A DNA stretch of 64,000 nt from Alphaproteobacteria bacterium (GCA_030148665.1 JASBSZ010000004.1:18923-82922), one strand, 5' to 3'; positions 45,208 to 55,060 are shown, counted from the first letter of the stretch. Notes: a model not told the origin generated them from the letters alone. Made by a program: numbers and translations.

Positions 45208-47835
45208 ATGACCCGCCCCGACCGCGTTGCCGTACACGAGGCTGGCCGTGACGCCGGTGGCCGGCTGGCCCGACTGCGCAACATCGTGCCGGTCCTTCTG
45301 GGTGTCGGCCTGTTCGCGCTGGGTGTCTATGCCCTGGCGCGCATGCTCCACCCGGTCAGGGCGGCCGATGTGATTGCCAATGTCCGCGCCACCCCCTGGT
45401 CGCACCTGGCCGCGGCCTTCCTTGCCACGGTGGTCGGCTATCTGGCGCTGATCGGCTATGACTGGACCGGGCTGCGCTATCTGGGGAAACGGGTTCCCAT
45501 GCGCATCGTCGCGCTGGGGGGGTTCCTGGGCTATTCCTTTGGCAACACGATCGGCATTTCCATCGTCTCGGGCGGCGCGGTGCGTTATCGCATCTATTCG
45601 GCGGTAGGGCTGAACGCGTTCGAGATCGCCGCCGTATCCACCTATATCGCGCTTGCCTTCGGCTTTGGCATCACGGTGATCGGGCTTTCGGCGCTGGCGC
45701 TGTATCCGCACGCGCTGGCCAACATCCTGCCCTGGCCGGCGGGGCTGACCCGGATCATTGCCGGAGCCGGCGCGGTTGCCTCGGTCGCGCTGGCGACATG
45801 GATGGCGATCAGCGGCAAGTCGCTGCGCGTGCGCAGCGTCGAGATCAACGCCCCCTCGCCCGGCATCCTCTATGGCCAGCTGCTGCTGACGGTCATCGAC
45901 ACCGCGGCAGCGGCGCTGGTGCTGTATGTGCTGCTGCCGCAGGGGGCGCCCGGCTTTGTCCCGTTCCTGGCAATCTTTGCCGCGGCGCTGATGGCCGGCA
46001 TCCTCAGCCACGTTCCCGGCGGTGTCGGGGTATTCGAAAGCGTCATCATCGCCAGCATGTCGCAGGCGGCGCCGCTCGATCAGGTGGCGGCGGCGCTGCT
46101 GCTGTACCGGCTGATCTATTACCTTGTGCCCTTTGCCCTGGCGCTGAGCTTTGTCGCGCTGAACGAGGCGCGCCTTGCCGGGGGGCTGGTCACGCGCCTG
46201 CTGGGCGACGTGCCCGAGCAGCTGCGCCCGGTCATGCGCACGATCACCTCGATCGTGCCGACGATCTCGGGCGCGGCCAGCCTGGGCCTGGGCATCTATC
46301 TGCTGCTGATGTCGCTGATGCCCAGCGTGCGACCGCATCAGATCGACCCGAACGACCTGCTGGCGGCGATCATCCTGGAAAGCGGCGCCCTGCTGTCGGC
46401 GGCCCTGGGGGTGGTCCTGATCCTGGTTTCGCAGGGCTTGATCCGACGCATATCCGGGGCTTTCTGGCTGATCGAGGCCACGCTGTTTGCCGGCGCCATC
46501 GCCTCGATCCTGAACGGGCTGGATATCGAAAGCGCCGCCTTGCTGGTCGGCGCGTCGGTGGTGCTGTGGCCCTTTCGGGGCGAATTCTACCGTTCGGCCA
46601 AGCTGACCCAGAACCTGCTGTCGCCGGGCTGGTTCGCGCTGGTCGCCGGAATCATCCTGGGCAGCACCGCGTTTCTGTTCTTCATGCACGAGGCCACGCC
46701 CTATTCCTCGGACCTGTGGATCCGTTTCGCCAGCGACCAGAACACCCCGCGGGCCCTGCGCGCCGCGCTGCTGGCCTCGGCCCTGCTGACATTCTTTACC
46801 ATCTATCTGGCACTGCAACCGGCGCGTGCCCATTCGCGCCAGCCCGATCCGGCGGCTCTGGAGCGCGCCCACGCCATCATCGAGCGTCACGGCTCGCCCG
46901 ATTCCCTGCTGGCGCTGAGCGGCGACAAGGCGCTGTTCTTTTCCGATTCCGAGGACGCCTTCATCATGTACGCGATCCAGGGGCGTTCATGGGTGGCCTA
47001 TGGCGACCCGGTCGGACCGGCCGAATCGGTGCGCGATCTGGCCTGGGCCTTTTTCGACGCCGCCTATGCCGCCAACGGCCGCCCGGTGATCTATGAGGTC
47101 AGCGAAAGGCACCTGCCGCTGTGGATCGAGATGGGCTTTACCCTGCACAAGATCGGCGAAGAGGCGGTCGTCAGGCTGCCCGAATTCTCGCTTGCGGGAA
47201 AGAAGTTCCGCACCATGCGCGCAGCCCATAACAAGGCGCTGAAATCGGGGCTGGAGTTTTCCGTCCTCCATCCGCCCCACGCATCCGGCCTGCTGGACGA
47301 GCTGCGCGTCGTCTCGGACGCCTGGCTGGCCCAGAAGAAGGGCCAGGAAAAGGGCTTTTCGGTCGGCCGCTTCGATCCGGCCTATCTGAAATACTTTCCG
47401 GTTGCGGTGGTGCGCCGCGAGGGCAGGCTGCTGGCATTCGCGACCGTGCTCGAGGTCGAACAGGGCATGCGTGCCGCCGTCGATCTGATGCGCTACCTGC
47501 CGGAAGAGGCCGACGGCATGATGGAGTTCCTGTTCATCGAGCTGCTGGAACATTACCGCGACCGTGGCGGACGCGAATTCAGCCTGGGCGTGGCCCCCCT
47601 TGCCGGGCTCGAGGCCCGCCACGGCACCCGATTCTGGAATCGTTTCGGGGCGCTGATGTTCCGTCATGGGGGCGCCTTCTACAATTTCGAGGGTCTGCGC
47701 GCCTTCAAGAAGAAGTTCCGCCCCGAATGGCGCCCGCGCTTTCTGGCCGTGCCCGGCGGCACGCCACCCCTGGTTGCACTCAAGGATATCGCGCTGCTGA
47801 TCGCAGGCGGTGCGCGGGGCCTGGTCGGCAAATAG
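45208..47835 (+). CDS. mprF: bifunctional lysylphosphatidylglycerol flippase/synthetase MprF
   Basis: An 875-residue membrane protein that transfers an amino acid from tRNA to phosphatidylglycerol and flips the product, lowering envelope charge and protecting against cationic peptides. Around 14 hydrophobic helices fill residues 25-540, including the flippase part with SGGAVRYRIYSAVGL and SHVPGGVGVFESV. The C-terminal soluble DUF2156 synthetase domain (about 555-860) includes SVGRFDPAYLKYFPVAVV and FSLGVAPLAGL. Whether lysine, alanine or another amino acid is used is not readable. Confidence 0.94.
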   Translation: MTRPDRVAVHEAGRDAGGRLARLRNIVPVLLGVGLFALGVYALARMLHPVRAADVIANVRATPWSHLAAAFLATVVGYLALIGYDWTGLRYLGKRVPMRIVALGGFLGYSFGNTIGISIVSGGAVRYRIYSAVGLNAFEIAAVSTYIALAFGFGITVIGLSALALYPHALANILPWPAGLTRIIAGAGAVASVALATWMAISGKSLRVRSVEINAPSPGILYGQLLLTVIDTAAAALVLYVLLPQGAPGFVPFLAIFAAALMAGILSHVPGGVGVFESVIIASMSQAAPLDQVAAALLLYRLIYYLVPFALALSFVALNEARLAGGLVTRLLGDVPEQLRPVMRTITSIVPTISGAASLGLGIYLLLMSLMPSVRPHQIDPNDLLAAIILESGALLSAALGVVLILVSQGLIRRISGAFWLIEATLFAGAIASILNGLDIESAALLVGASVVLWPFRGEFYRSAKLTQNLLSPGWFALVAGIILGSTAFLFFMHEATPYSSDLWIRFASDQNTPRALRAALLASALLTFFTIYLALQPARAHSRQPDPAALERAHAIIERHGSPDSLLALSGDKALFFSDSEDAFIMYAIQGRSWVAYGDPVGPAESVRDLAWAFFDAAYAANGRPVIYEVSERHLPLWIEMGFTLHKIGEEAVVRLPEFSLAGKKFRTMRAAHNKALKSGLEFSVLHPPHASGLLDELRVVSDAWLAQKKGQEKGFSVGRFDPAYLKYFPVAVVRREGRLLAFATVLEVEQGMRAAVDLMRYLPEEADGMMEFLFIELLEHYRDRGGREFSLGVAPLAGLEARHGTRFWNRFGALMFRHGGAFYNFEGLRAFKKKFRPEWRPRFLAVPGGTPPLVALKDIALLIAGGARGLVGK

Positions 47836-47857
47836 GCAACCGGGGAAACGGGCGCCT

Positions 47858-48580
47858 TCAGGACGCGCGCAAACGCGCCCTCTCGCGTTCGAGCCACAGC
47901 GCCGAGACCAGCAACGGGCCGTTTTCCGCCTCGCCCGTGCGCACCGCCTCCATCAGGGCATCGAAAGGAAGGATGATCGAGCGGATGTCCTCGTTTTCGG
48001 ACTCGAGCCCGTGAACCCCCTCAAGCGCCGGGTCCAGCGCGCACAGCCCCAGAAACGACACGATATGCTCGGACACCGCGCCGGGCGAGCTGTAGTAGCG
48101 CGCGATGGGTTCAAGCCGGACGTCGGTGATGCCGGCCTCTTCGGCCAGTTCGCGTCGGGCACAATCGGCGTGGCTTTCGCCCGGGTCGCGCCGCCCCGCG
48201 ACGGGCTCGAGGCTCCAGGGATGCGGATCTCCCCGCCCGCTGGGGCCGGCGCGGAACTGTTCGACCAGCAGCACGCGATCGTTGTGTGGGTCATAGGGCA
48301 GCACCGTCACCGCGTCGGCCAGCCGGAATATGGCGCGCTCGATCGGCGCGCTCATGCTGCCATCGAACAGGCGATGACGCAGGCGGTGTTCCTCAAGCGC
48401 GAAAAAGCCCAGATAGGGGCGGCGGATCTCGAGGACCTCGACATCGTCGGCGCCGAAACCCCGCCTCAGCGCGACCGGCGGATGATCGCGCGCCGCCAGC
48501 CGTGACTGCGCCGTCGCCAGGATCGACGGGTAATGGGAAAACACCTCGGCCGGCGGGCGCAGCCCGAAATGGGCCATCAC
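47858..48580 (-). CDS. NUDIX domain, downstream half of interrupted trgB homologue
   Basis: A 240-residue stretch starting GTG at 48580 (ATG 48577 also possible). It has the NUDIX box EPVAGRRDPGESHADCARRE followed by LAEEAG, close to ADP-ribose pyrophosphatases. If translation restarts here, the NUDIX domain could still be made, but there is no good ribosome-binding site before 48580. In relatives it is the C-terminal half of one protein. Confidence 0.7.
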   Translation of the reverse strand: MMAHFGLRPPAEVFSHYPSILATAQSRLAARDHPPVALRRGFGADDVEVLEIRRPYLGFFALEEHRLRHRLFDGSMSAPIERAIFRLADAVTVLPYDPHNDRVLLVEQFRAGPSGRGDPHPWSLEPVAGRRDPGESHADCARRELAEEAGITDVRLEPIARYYSSPGAVSEHIVSFLGLCALDPALEGVHGLESENEDIRSIILPFDALMEAVRTGEAENGPLLVSALWLERERARLRAS

Positions 48581-48637
48581 CTCGCGCGCGGCAAGGATGG
48601 TTATCTCGGCGCGGGCCTTGCGCCAGGATTCGAAATC

Positions 48638-49012
48638 CTAGGCACCGCGGCCCTGCCAGCGACCGAGCTGGGGCATGAACACGCGGGCGCGGCGCATCTG
48701 CCCGCCGACATCGACCGAAACCGGCACCAGCACATATCCGTGGCCGCCCTCGTAATAGCGCAGCCTCTTGAATGCGCGCGTGTCCAGACCATCGACCAGG
48801 ACGCCCCTGGCCCGGGCACCGCTGCGCGGGACGATCATGGGAAAATCCTGACCATCGACGGCCAGCACCGCGTGATCGGGCAGGGTCGCAGGCTGAATGG
48901 AAATCGCGTCATCGGGCGTAGCGTCGCCGCCCACGGGCCGACCCCCCTGCCCCAGCACCACCGACAGAAGGCGGGTTTCGCGCAGCGTGCCGTACAGGAA
49001 CAGTGCGCTCAT
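48638..49012 (-). CDS. AIG2/gamma-glutamylcyclotransferase-like domain, upstream half
   Basis: A 124-residue protein starting MSALFLYGTLRETRLLSVVLG, the signature of the AIG2/GGCT fold (YGTLR nucleates the substrate pocket), with YYEGGHGYVL near residue 100. It ends at the TAG that splits the trgB homologue. Its start overlaps the trgA stop by four bases (ATGA), so the pair is translationally coupled. Alone it may be stable, as single-domain AIG2 proteins exist. Confidence 0.75.
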   Translation of the reverse strand: MSALFLYGTLRETRLLSVVLGQGGRPVGGDATPDDAISIQPATLPDHAVLAVDGQDFPMIVPRSGARARGVLVDGLDTRAFKRLRYYEGGHGYVLVPVSVDVGGQMRRARVFMPQLGRWQGRGA

Positions 49013-49458
49013 GGCCAGCGCCTGTCGGCCAGCTCGCACATAAGGCCGCCGATCAGCCCGCCGACGACCAGAATGATGACGACCTCGGGGACCATCGCCA
49101 TGCGAAAGAATTCCTCGAGGATCACCACGACATTGGTCAGCGCGTCGGTCGGGTTGCCATAGCGCCGGTCGAGCGAGCGGATCAGCATCTCGCGCAGGGA
49201 AAAGACGACAAGCGCCCAGAACAGCAGCCAGGTTGCGCTGCCCAGCCCGGATATCATCGCGCGACGAATCCCGTCGCCCACGGAACGCCCCATGACGCGC
49301 CAGCCGACCAGCGCGCCGATGGCGGCATTGACCGGAACGAACCATTGGGCGCGAAACTGGTCGGGCAGCGTCGGGGCCAGCGCGGCGGCCGCCAATGCGC
49401 CGACCGCCGCGAAACAGATCGCGCCGACCAGCTTGGCCGCGGTGGGCATTTCACGCAT
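49009..49458 (-). CDS. trgA: TrgA family membrane protein (tellurite resistance)
   Basis: A 149-residue protein with about four hydrophobic segments, matching TrgA of Rhodobacter sphaeroides (PTAAKLVGAI start, PVNAAIGALVGWRVMG middle, VGGLIGGLMCELADRRW end). trgAB is known to contribute to tellurite resistance in that species; the mechanism is not established. The gene overlaps the downstream trgB-like gene by four bases. GGGGAGGG is present upstream of 49458; an alternative ATG lies at 49449. Confidence 0.88.
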   Translation of the reverse strand: MREMPTAAKLVGAICFAAVGALAAAALAPTLPDQFRAQWFVPVNAAIGALVGWRVMGRSVGDGIRRAMISGLGSATWLLFWALVVFSLREMLIRSLDRRYGNPTDALTNVVVILEEFFRMAMVPEVVIILVVGGLIGGLMCELADRRWP

Positions 49459-49551
49459 GATTCAGCGCCCTCCCCGACAGCATGGCATCCCGTCGCGATC
49501 GGGCCCACCGCCTGACAGGTTGGAAACCGTTGTCGGGCGGCGGGCTGGCGG

Positions 49552-50949
49552 TCATTTGACCTTGGTCAGCAGGTTGTCGAGGCTGGCCTTGGCATCGCCA
49601 TAGAACATGCGCGTGTTCTCCTTGTAGAACAGCGGGTTCTCGATGCCGGAATAGCCGGTGCCCTGGCCGCGCTTCATCACGAAAACCTGTTTCGCCTTCC
49701 ACACCTCGAGCACCGGCATGCCGGCGATCGGGCTGTTGGGGTCTTCCTGCGCGGCCGGGTTCACGATGTCGTTCGAGCCGATGACGATGACGACATCCGT
49801 TTCCGGGAAGTCGTCGTTGCTCTCGTCCATCTCGAGCACGATGTCATAGGGCACCTTGGCCTCGGCCAGCAGCACGTTCATGTGGCCGGGCAGACGGCCG
49901 GCGACCGGGTGGATGCCGAAACGCACCTCCTTGCCGCGCGCGCGCAGACGGCGAGTCAGCTCGCTGACGGCCTGCTGGGCCTGGGCCACCGCCATGCCAT
50001 AGCCCGGCACGATGATGATGCGATCGGCCTCGTCCAGGGCGGCGGCCACGGCATCGGTGTCGATCGGAACCATCTCGCCCTCGATATCCATGGCCGGGCC
50101 CTTGGCGCCGCCAAAGCCGCCCAGGATCACGCTCAGGAACTGGCGGTTCATGGCCTTGCACATGATATAGGACAGGATCGCACCGGATGAGCCCACCAGC
50201 GCGCCGGTCACGATCAACAGGTCATTGCCCAGCAGGAAGCCGGTCGCCGCCGCCGCCCAGCCGGAATAGCTGTTCAGCATGGAAACCACGACCGGCATGT
50301 CGGCCCCGCCGATGGCCATCACCAGATGCCAGCCCAGGATCAGGGCCAGAACGGTCATGGCATAGAGCGTCCAGCTGCCCGCGCCCTGCATGTACATCAC
50401 CATCAGGACCACCGAGGCAACCACGATGATGACGTTCCACAGATGCCGCATGGGCAGGATCAGGGCCTTGCCACCGATCTTGCCGGCCAGCTTGCCAAAG
50501 GCGACGATCGAGCCGGTGAAGGTCACCGCACCGATGAACACGCCAAGGAACACCTCGACCTCGTGGATGATCTTTTCGGCCCCCATCAGATCGTTGACGG
50601 TGAGATCCGAGTTCAGCCCGATCAGCACCGCCGCCAGGCCGACAAAGCTGTGCAGCGCGGCCACCAGCTGGGGCATGCCGGTCATTTCGACCCGCATCGC
50701 GACGATGGCGCCGATCACCGCGCCGATCGCCAATGCGATTGCCAGCAGGGTTGCCGTGCCCCCCGACATGGCGGCAATGTTCACGCCCGGCCCCCAGATG
50801 GTGGCGACAATGGCAATGGCCATGCCGACAATGCCGTACCAGACGCCGCGCTTGGCGCTCTCCTGGTCCTTGAGGCCGCCGAGCGACAGGATGAAAAGGA
50901 CGGCTGCCGTGATATAGGCGGCGGTTTGCAGTTCCGCTGTCATGGTCAT
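49552..50949 (-). CDS. pntB: NAD(P) transhydrogenase subunit beta
   Basis: Proton-translocating transhydrogenase subunit with the membrane part and NADP(H)-binding domain III. The 465 residues start with about eight helices ([17 protein letters not shown] ...), then the NADP domain with [12 protein letters not shown] near residue 315 and [13 protein letters not shown]. The start at 50949 is 17 bases after the pntA stop, so the two are co-transcribed. It regenerates NADPH at the expense of the proton gradient. Confidence 0.96.
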   Translation of the reverse strand: MTMTAELQTAAYITAAVLFILSLGGLKDQESAKRGVWYGIVGMAIAIVATIWGPGVNIAAMSGGTATLLAIALAIGAVIGAIVAMRVEMTGMPQLVAALHSFVGLAAVLIGLNSDLTVNDLMGAEKIIHEVEVFLGVFIGAVTFTGSIVAFGKLAGKIGGKALILPMRHLWNVIIVVASVVLMVMYMQGAGSWTLYAMTVLALILGWHLVMAIGGADMPVVVSMLNSYSGWAAAATGFLLGNDLLIVTGALVGSSGAILSYIMCKAMNRQFLSVILGGFGGAKGPAMDIEGEMVPIDTDAVAAALDEADRIIIVPGYGMAVAQAQQAVSELTRRLRARGKEVRFGIHPVAGRLPGHMNVLLAEAKVPYDIVLEMDESNDDFPETDVVIVIGSNDIVNPAAQEDPNSPIAGMPVLEVWKAKQVFVMKRGQGTGYSGIENPLFYKENTRMFYGDAKASLDNLLTKVK

Positions 50950-50965
50950 GTCTCTGTCCCCCGCC

Positions 50966-52537
50966 TCAGGATTTCTGGAACATCTGGAGCATCCGGCGTG
51001 TCACCATGAAGCCCCCGACGATATTGATGGTAGCGATCAGCACCGACACCGTTGCAAGGATCGTGATGATCCAGCTGCCGGCCCCGATCTGGAGCAACGC
51101 GCCCACGATGATGATGCCGGAAATCGCGTTGGTCACCGCCATCAGCGGCGTGTGCAGGCTGTGGGCGACGCCCCAGATCACCTGGAAGCCGACGAACACG
51201 GCCAGCACGAAAACGATGAAATGCGCCATGAATTCCTTGGGCGCATAAAGGCCGATCAGGGCCATCAGGGCCGCGCCGATCACCAGCAGGCCGATCTGTT
51301 GCCGTCCGGCCTTGCGGGCGGCGGCGGCCTCTTCGGCGGCGATTTCCTCGGGCGTCTTTTCGGGTGCGGCCTGCGGTTTCTTGGATGCAATCGCCTGCAC
51401 CTTGAGCGGCGGCGGCGGGAAGGTGATCTCGCCCTCGCGGCAGATGGTGGCGCTGCGGATCACGTCGTCATCCATGTTGTGGACGATCACGCCATCCTTT
51501 TCGGGGGTAAGGTCCGCGATCATGTGCCGGATATTGGTCGAGTACAGCTCGCTCGCCTGGGTCGCCATGCGCGACGGGAAATCGGTATAGCCGATGATGG
51601 TCACGCCATTGTCGGATTCGATCTTCTTGTCGGGCACGGTCAGGTCGCAGTTGCCGCCGCGTTCGGCCGCAAGGTCAACGATCACGCTGCCGGGCTTCAT
51701 CATCTCGACCATGTCCTTTGTCCACAGCTTGGGCGCGGGGCGACCGGGGATCAGGGCGGTGGTGATGACGATATCCATGTCGGGCGCAAGCTCGCGGAAC
51801 TTTTCCAGCTGCTTGGCCAGGAATTCCGGGCTGGACGGCTTGGCATAGCCGCCGGTTTCGGCGCCGTCCTGATCGTCCTCGAATTCCAGATAGACGAATT
51901 CGGCGCCCATGCTTTCGATCTGCTCGGCCACCTCGGGGCGCACGTCAAAGGCATAGACCTGCGCGCCCAGGCTGGTCGCGGCACCGATCGCGGCAAGGCC
52001 GGCAACACCGGCGCCGACCACCAGCACCTTGGCCGGCGGCACCTTGCCCGCGGCGGTCACCTGGCCGGTAAAGAAGCGGCCGAAATTGTTGCCCGCCTCG
52101 ATCACCGCGCGATAGCCGGCGATATTGGCCATCGACGACAGCGCGTCCATCTTTTGCGCGCGGCTGATGCGCGGCACCATGTCCATGGCGATATAGGTCG
52201 CGCCGATATCCTTCATCCGCGCAAGCTGTTCCTCGTTCTGCGCGGGGAAGAAGAAGGAAATGACCGTCTGCCCCTTGCGGATGCGCTTTTCTTCGGTCGC
52301 GTCCCTGGGCGGGCGGACCTTGACGACGATGTCCGCCTCTTTCCACAGCGCCGCGGCGGTCTTGACCACCTTGACGCCGGCGGCTTCGTAATCTGCATCC
52401 GAGAACCGGGCGGCAGCGCCGGCACCAGACTGAATGATACATTCATGCCCCAGCTTTTGCAGCGCGCGCGCCGAATTCGGCGTCATCGCGACCCGGTTTT
52501 CCCCGGGGAATGTTTCCTTTGGTGCACCTATCTTCAA
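50966..52537 (-). CDS. pntA: NAD(P) transhydrogenase subunit alpha
   Basis: NAD(H)-binding subunit, fused form with both domain I and the three or so C-terminal helices (523 residues). The start is TTG at 52537 ([20 protein letters not shown]), chosen because GGGGAGACAGG lies before it and the family N terminus begins there; the open frame reaches 52618 with non-homologous sequence. The NAD loop [16 protein letters not shown] is at about residue 165. An Ala/Glu-rich linker ([19 protein letters not shown]) joins the two parts. Confidence 0.95.
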   Translation of the reverse strand: MKIGAPKETFPGENRVAMTPNSARALQKLGHECIIQSGAGAAARFSDADYEAAGVKVVKTAAALWKEADIVVKVRPPRDATEEKRIRKGQTVISFFFPAQNEEQLARMKDIGATYIAMDMVPRISRAQKMDALSSMANIAGYRAVIEAGNNFGRFFTGQVTAAGKVPPAKVLVVGAGVAGLAAIGAATSLGAQVYAFDVRPEVAEQIESMGAEFVYLEFEDDQDGAETGGYAKPSSPEFLAKQLEKFRELAPDMDIVITTALIPGRPAPKLWTKDMVEMMKPGSVIVDLAAERGGNCDLTVPDKKIESDNGVTIIGYTDFPSRMATQASELYSTNIRHMIADLTPEKDGVIVHNMDDDVIRSATICREGEITFPPPPLKVQAIASKKPQAAPEKTPEEIAAEEAAAARKAGRQQIGLLVIGAALMALIGLYAPKEFMAHFIVFVLAVFVGFQVIWGVAHSLHTPLMAVTNAISGIIIVGALLQIGAGSWIITILATVSVLIATINIVGGFMVTRRMLQMFQKS

Positions 52538-52789
52538 AGCCTGTCTCCCCTTTTTCGTCCTCGTGCGTTCCGTCGGGTGCCTTCCCTGGCCGCGATGTGC
52601 CGCAACCGGGGACTGCACGTCCTGTATGTGGCGACGCCACGCCCCCGGTGCCGACGCGCCCCCTTCAGGGCGGTCCGGGATCGTGACAGCGATATGTGCC
52701 GCCCGTCAAGACGGCAACCTGCACAGTACATGCACAGACAAAAGGGGCAAGACACTTATCTTAATTGACGCAGTATAAAACAGTACAAA

Positions 52790-53251
52790 TCACAGCCAGC
52801 GGCGCGTACGGCGAAAGAATTCCTCGCTTTCATCGGGAAATTGCCGGCGCAGGCCCTCTTCCTCGCCGCGGATAAAGCGGATCTCGATCAGTTTCATGAA
52901 AACAGGCACCAGGATGATACCCAGTATCGCCCCCTGCCACAGCGAAAAACCCAGCAAGACGGCGGTGTCGGCCAGATAGATCGGGTTGCGGGTGAACCGA
53001 TAGGGTCCCCGGTCGATCAGGGCAGTGGGCTGACGGCGCGGCACGATGCTGGTGCGCAGGCGGCGGAAAAAGAGGAACGCCCACAACATCAGCCCGCCCC
53101 CGGCCAGCATCAGGGCCACGCCCAGATCGGACAGCAGCGGATTGCGAAAGGTCAGCGCCGGGGCGTGCATCGCCTGTTCCCATGTGATCACAAGAAACAG
53201 GACCAGCCATGAGGGCGGCATGTCCAGCACGTTTTTCCATATGTATTTCAT
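52790..53251 (-). CDS. isoprenylcysteine methyltransferase-family (ICMT/PEMT) membrane protein
   Basis: A 153-residue membrane protein with about four hydrophobic segments and the ICMT/phospholipid-methyltransferase signature: GPYRFTRNPIYLADTA and the C-terminal RGEEEGLRRQFPDESEEFFRRTRRW. Bacterial members often lack proven activity. The start is ATG 53251. It stands alone next to the pnt promoter region. Confidence 0.86.
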   Translation of the reverse strand: MKYIWKNVLDMPPSWLVLFLVITWEQAMHAPALTFRNPLLSDLGVALMLAGGGLMLWAFLFFRRLRTSIVPRRQPTALIDRGPYRFTRNPIYLADTAVLLGFSLWQGAILGIILVPVFMKLIEIRFIRGEEEGLRRQFPDESEEFFRRTRRWL

Positions 53252-53749
53252 TGGTCTGCAATCCCCTGTTCAACTGTCTGACCGGCTGCCGCCATGCCGT
53301 TCATGGCTGCCGGGCCGCCTCAAGTCACGGGCAGCATCGCCCCGATCCCGGCGGCAAGCCCCGCAACGCCCGCGGCGCGCGGCCCCGATCTCGTTGCGCC
53401 AAAGATGCGGGTGACGCCGCCCCTGTACAACCGCCGGCCCGTTCACAACAACTTGATCTGCACCACGCCCCGGGCCGCAAGGGGGTGCCGCCCGGCGTTG
53501 CGCCGGACGCTCGGGCAAATGATGCTGCGCGACCAGACCCCTTGGAAGGCACCAACCTGACAGGCCGAAAGAATACAGTTGCAAGGGGGGTGGGTCGGAC
53601 GCAGCCCGGCCTGTCGGCCGGGCGTAAAGGGTGGAAAACTGCGGGACATGGCCGAAATGCGATTGCACTGGTTTCCCGGCAGGCTACTTGACTCGGCTGC
53701 GCGCCGGGCCAACCATGTCGGCCCATCGCGCGCAACGGGAACGACCCTC
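53252..53749. other. intergenic stretch before the MobA-like gene
   Basis: About 500 bases with no confident gene. A hairpin GCCCGGCC-TGTC-GGCCGGGC at 53604-53623 exactly repeats one at 3883-3902. An 88-codon frame at 53294-53560 on the plus strand has a GC-rich third-position pattern resembling coding sequence but no ribosome-binding site or recognisable family, so it is left uncalled. Confidence 0.5.
53604..53623 (+). repeat. 20-base hairpin, second copy
   Basis: Perfect 8-bp stem with a TGTC loop, identical over all 20 bases to 3883-3902. Confidence 0.75.
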
Positions 53750-54400
53750 ATGGCCGACCGCAGTTCACCGGACAGCGATCCGGGCAATGATATCGCCATC
53801 CTGCTGCTGGCGGCCGGGGGATCGACGCGCATGCGCGGCCGCGACAAGCTGCTGGAACCCGTCGAAGGCGAGCCCCTGCTGCGGCATTGCGCAAGGGCGG
53901 CGGCCGACAGCCGGGCGCAGCGCGTGATCGTCGTGTTGCGCCCCGATGATGCCGACAGGCGCGCCGCGCTGCGGGGGCTCGGGGTGTCGATCATGGAAAA
54001 TCACGCCTGGCGCGAGGGCATGGCCAGTTCGATCCGCGCGGGAATCGCGGCCTGCGCCAATGCAGCGGCAGCCATCGTCGCACTGGCCGACATGCCCGAA
54101 ATCGGCGCGCCCCAGCTGGATGCGCTGATCACCCGTTTCGACCCCTTGCGCCCCCGTATCCTGCGGGCCTGCGCCCCGAATGGCCGGCCGGGCAATCCGG
54201 TCCTGTTTCCACGCGCCTGTTTTGACGCCCTGGCCGCGCTGCGCGGCGACAGCGGCGCGCGAGATCTGCTGAAACGGCTGGGCGAGACCACCGATCTGGT
54301 CGAGATCACCGGCGCAGGCACCGATCTGGACACGCCCGAGGACTGGGCCGACTGGCGCGCCCGTCACGCGAGCGGCGCCGCCCCCCGCGCGCGCGACTGA
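53750..54400 (+). CDS. MobA-like nucleotidyltransferase family protein
   Basis: A 216-residue NTP-transferase with the nucleotide loop LLLAAGGSTRMRGRDKLL at residues 18-35 and metal-binding Asp in ALADMPEIG. The best matches by motif are MocA/MobA-type molybdopterin cytidylyl- or guanylyltransferases, which finish the molybdenum cofactor for xanthine-dehydrogenase-type enzymes. No molybdoenzyme gene is adjacent, so the assignment stays at family level. The start at 53750 is chosen; the longer frame from 53579 includes the hairpin. Confidence 0.83.
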   Translation: MADRSSPDSDPGNDIAILLLAAGGSTRMRGRDKLLEPVEGEPLLRHCARAAADSRAQRVIVVLRPDDADRRAALRGLGVSIMENHAWREGMASSIRAGIAACANAAAAIVALADMPEIGAPQLDALITRFDPLRPRILRACAPNGRPGNPVLFPRACFDALAALRGDSGARDLLKRLGETTDLVEITGAGTDLDTPEDWADWRARHASGAAPRARD

Positions 54401-54415
54401 AGCGGCTGAACAGGC

Positions 54416-55060
54416 TCAGCCCAGCAGGGGGCTCAGGCGTTCCCGCAGCGCGCGGACCCGCGAACGCCCCGCCGAACGCCCCGCCGAACGCCCCGTGCCC
54501 CGTTGCGCGCCTGCCTCGACGGCCCTGCGCGATTGCGTGCGACGCAGCTCGGGAAAGACCTCGAAGATCTCGTTGCGCTGGGCATTGCCCCGCGCGCCCA
54601 GCGAATAGTCGCCGGCGCAAAAGGATTCGACCCAGAAACCGTTGGCGGCGATCACCTGATGGCTGTCGAACATCACATGGGCATAGCGCAATCCCACCAT
54701 GTCGATCTGCTGGATGCCGTGATGGTTGATCAGGTGCTTGATGGCCACCATCTGCTCGTGCCCCGGCCGCACCAGTGTGCGCGTTCCCAGAACCGGCTCG
54801 TCCAGGGGCAGGCGGGCATTGGGTGCCAGCATGACGTCATGCACCGGCAGATCGTTGCCAAAGGCGGCGGCGCGCACCAGAACCGGGCGCAGATGCGGGT
54901 TGTCCAGCAGGAAACGCCCGGCCATTTCCCGCAGCCCGACCCAGCGGACCGGCTGATAGTCGTGATCGCGCGTCAGCACCATGTCGCCGGGGCGCAGCAT
55001 GTGGGCGGGAATTTCGCCCATGTCGGTGGTGATCAGGGTTTCGGCGGAAAAGCAGGTCAT
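54416..55060 (-). CDS. Hint (hedgehog/intein) domain-containing protein
   Basis: A 214-residue protein that begins MTCFSAETLITTDMGEIPAH, that is, a Cys near the N terminus leading into a Hint-type fold, with LRPGDMVLTRDHDYQPVRWVG and the DVMLAPNARLPLDEP block. Hint domains of this kind are common in Rhodobacterales and often lie on secreted or capsular proteins, but here the domain makes up nearly the whole protein. The C-terminal region carries a repeated GRSA (12-bp repeat at 54461-54494). AAAGGAT precedes the start at 55060. Confidence 0.83.
   Translation of the reverse strand: MTCFSAETLITTDMGEIPAHMLRPGDMVLTRDHDYQPVRWVGLREMAGRFLLDNPHLRPVLVRAAAFGNDLPVHDVMLAPNARLPLDEPVLGTRTLVRPGHEQMVAIKHLINHHGIQQIDMVGLRYAHVMFDSHQVIAANGFWVESFCAGDYSLGARGNAQRNEIFEVFPELRRTQSRRAVEAGAQRGTGRSAGRSAGRSRVRALRERLSPLLG
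54461..54494 (-). repeat. 12-bp tandem repeat coding GRSA units
   Basis: GCCGAACGCCCC twice (54471-54494) with a third partial copy before it, inside the Hint-protein gene; it encodes the repeated Gly-Arg-Ser-Ala stretch near the C terminus. Confidence 0.7.

Larger units (their letters stand above)
47858..49012 (-). pseudogene. trgB: trgB homologue (AIG2 + NUDIX) interrupted by in-frame TAG
   Basis: Read without the stop, this frame gives a single protein of about 384 residues: an N-terminal gamma-glutamylcyclotransferase-like (AIG2) domain followed by a NUDIX domain, the fused form usual in Rhodobacterales next to trgA. The TAG at 48640-48638 separates ...GRWQGRGA from DFESWRKARAEITILAARE, and the sequence is in the same frame on both sides with no indel. 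A single substitution would therefore explain it. It may be a nonsense mutation, a sequencing error or read-through; the two halves are also listed separately. Confidence 0.75.

Noticed and set aside
44980..46890. Gln/Arg/Asp-rich 636-codon minus-strand frame
   Set aside because: Shadow of mprF; the composition is that of an antisense frame.
52761..52790. TTGACG ... promoter-like sequence on the plus strand near the pnt genes
   Set aside because: It points away from pntA and toward a gene end; spacing to a -10 box is poor.
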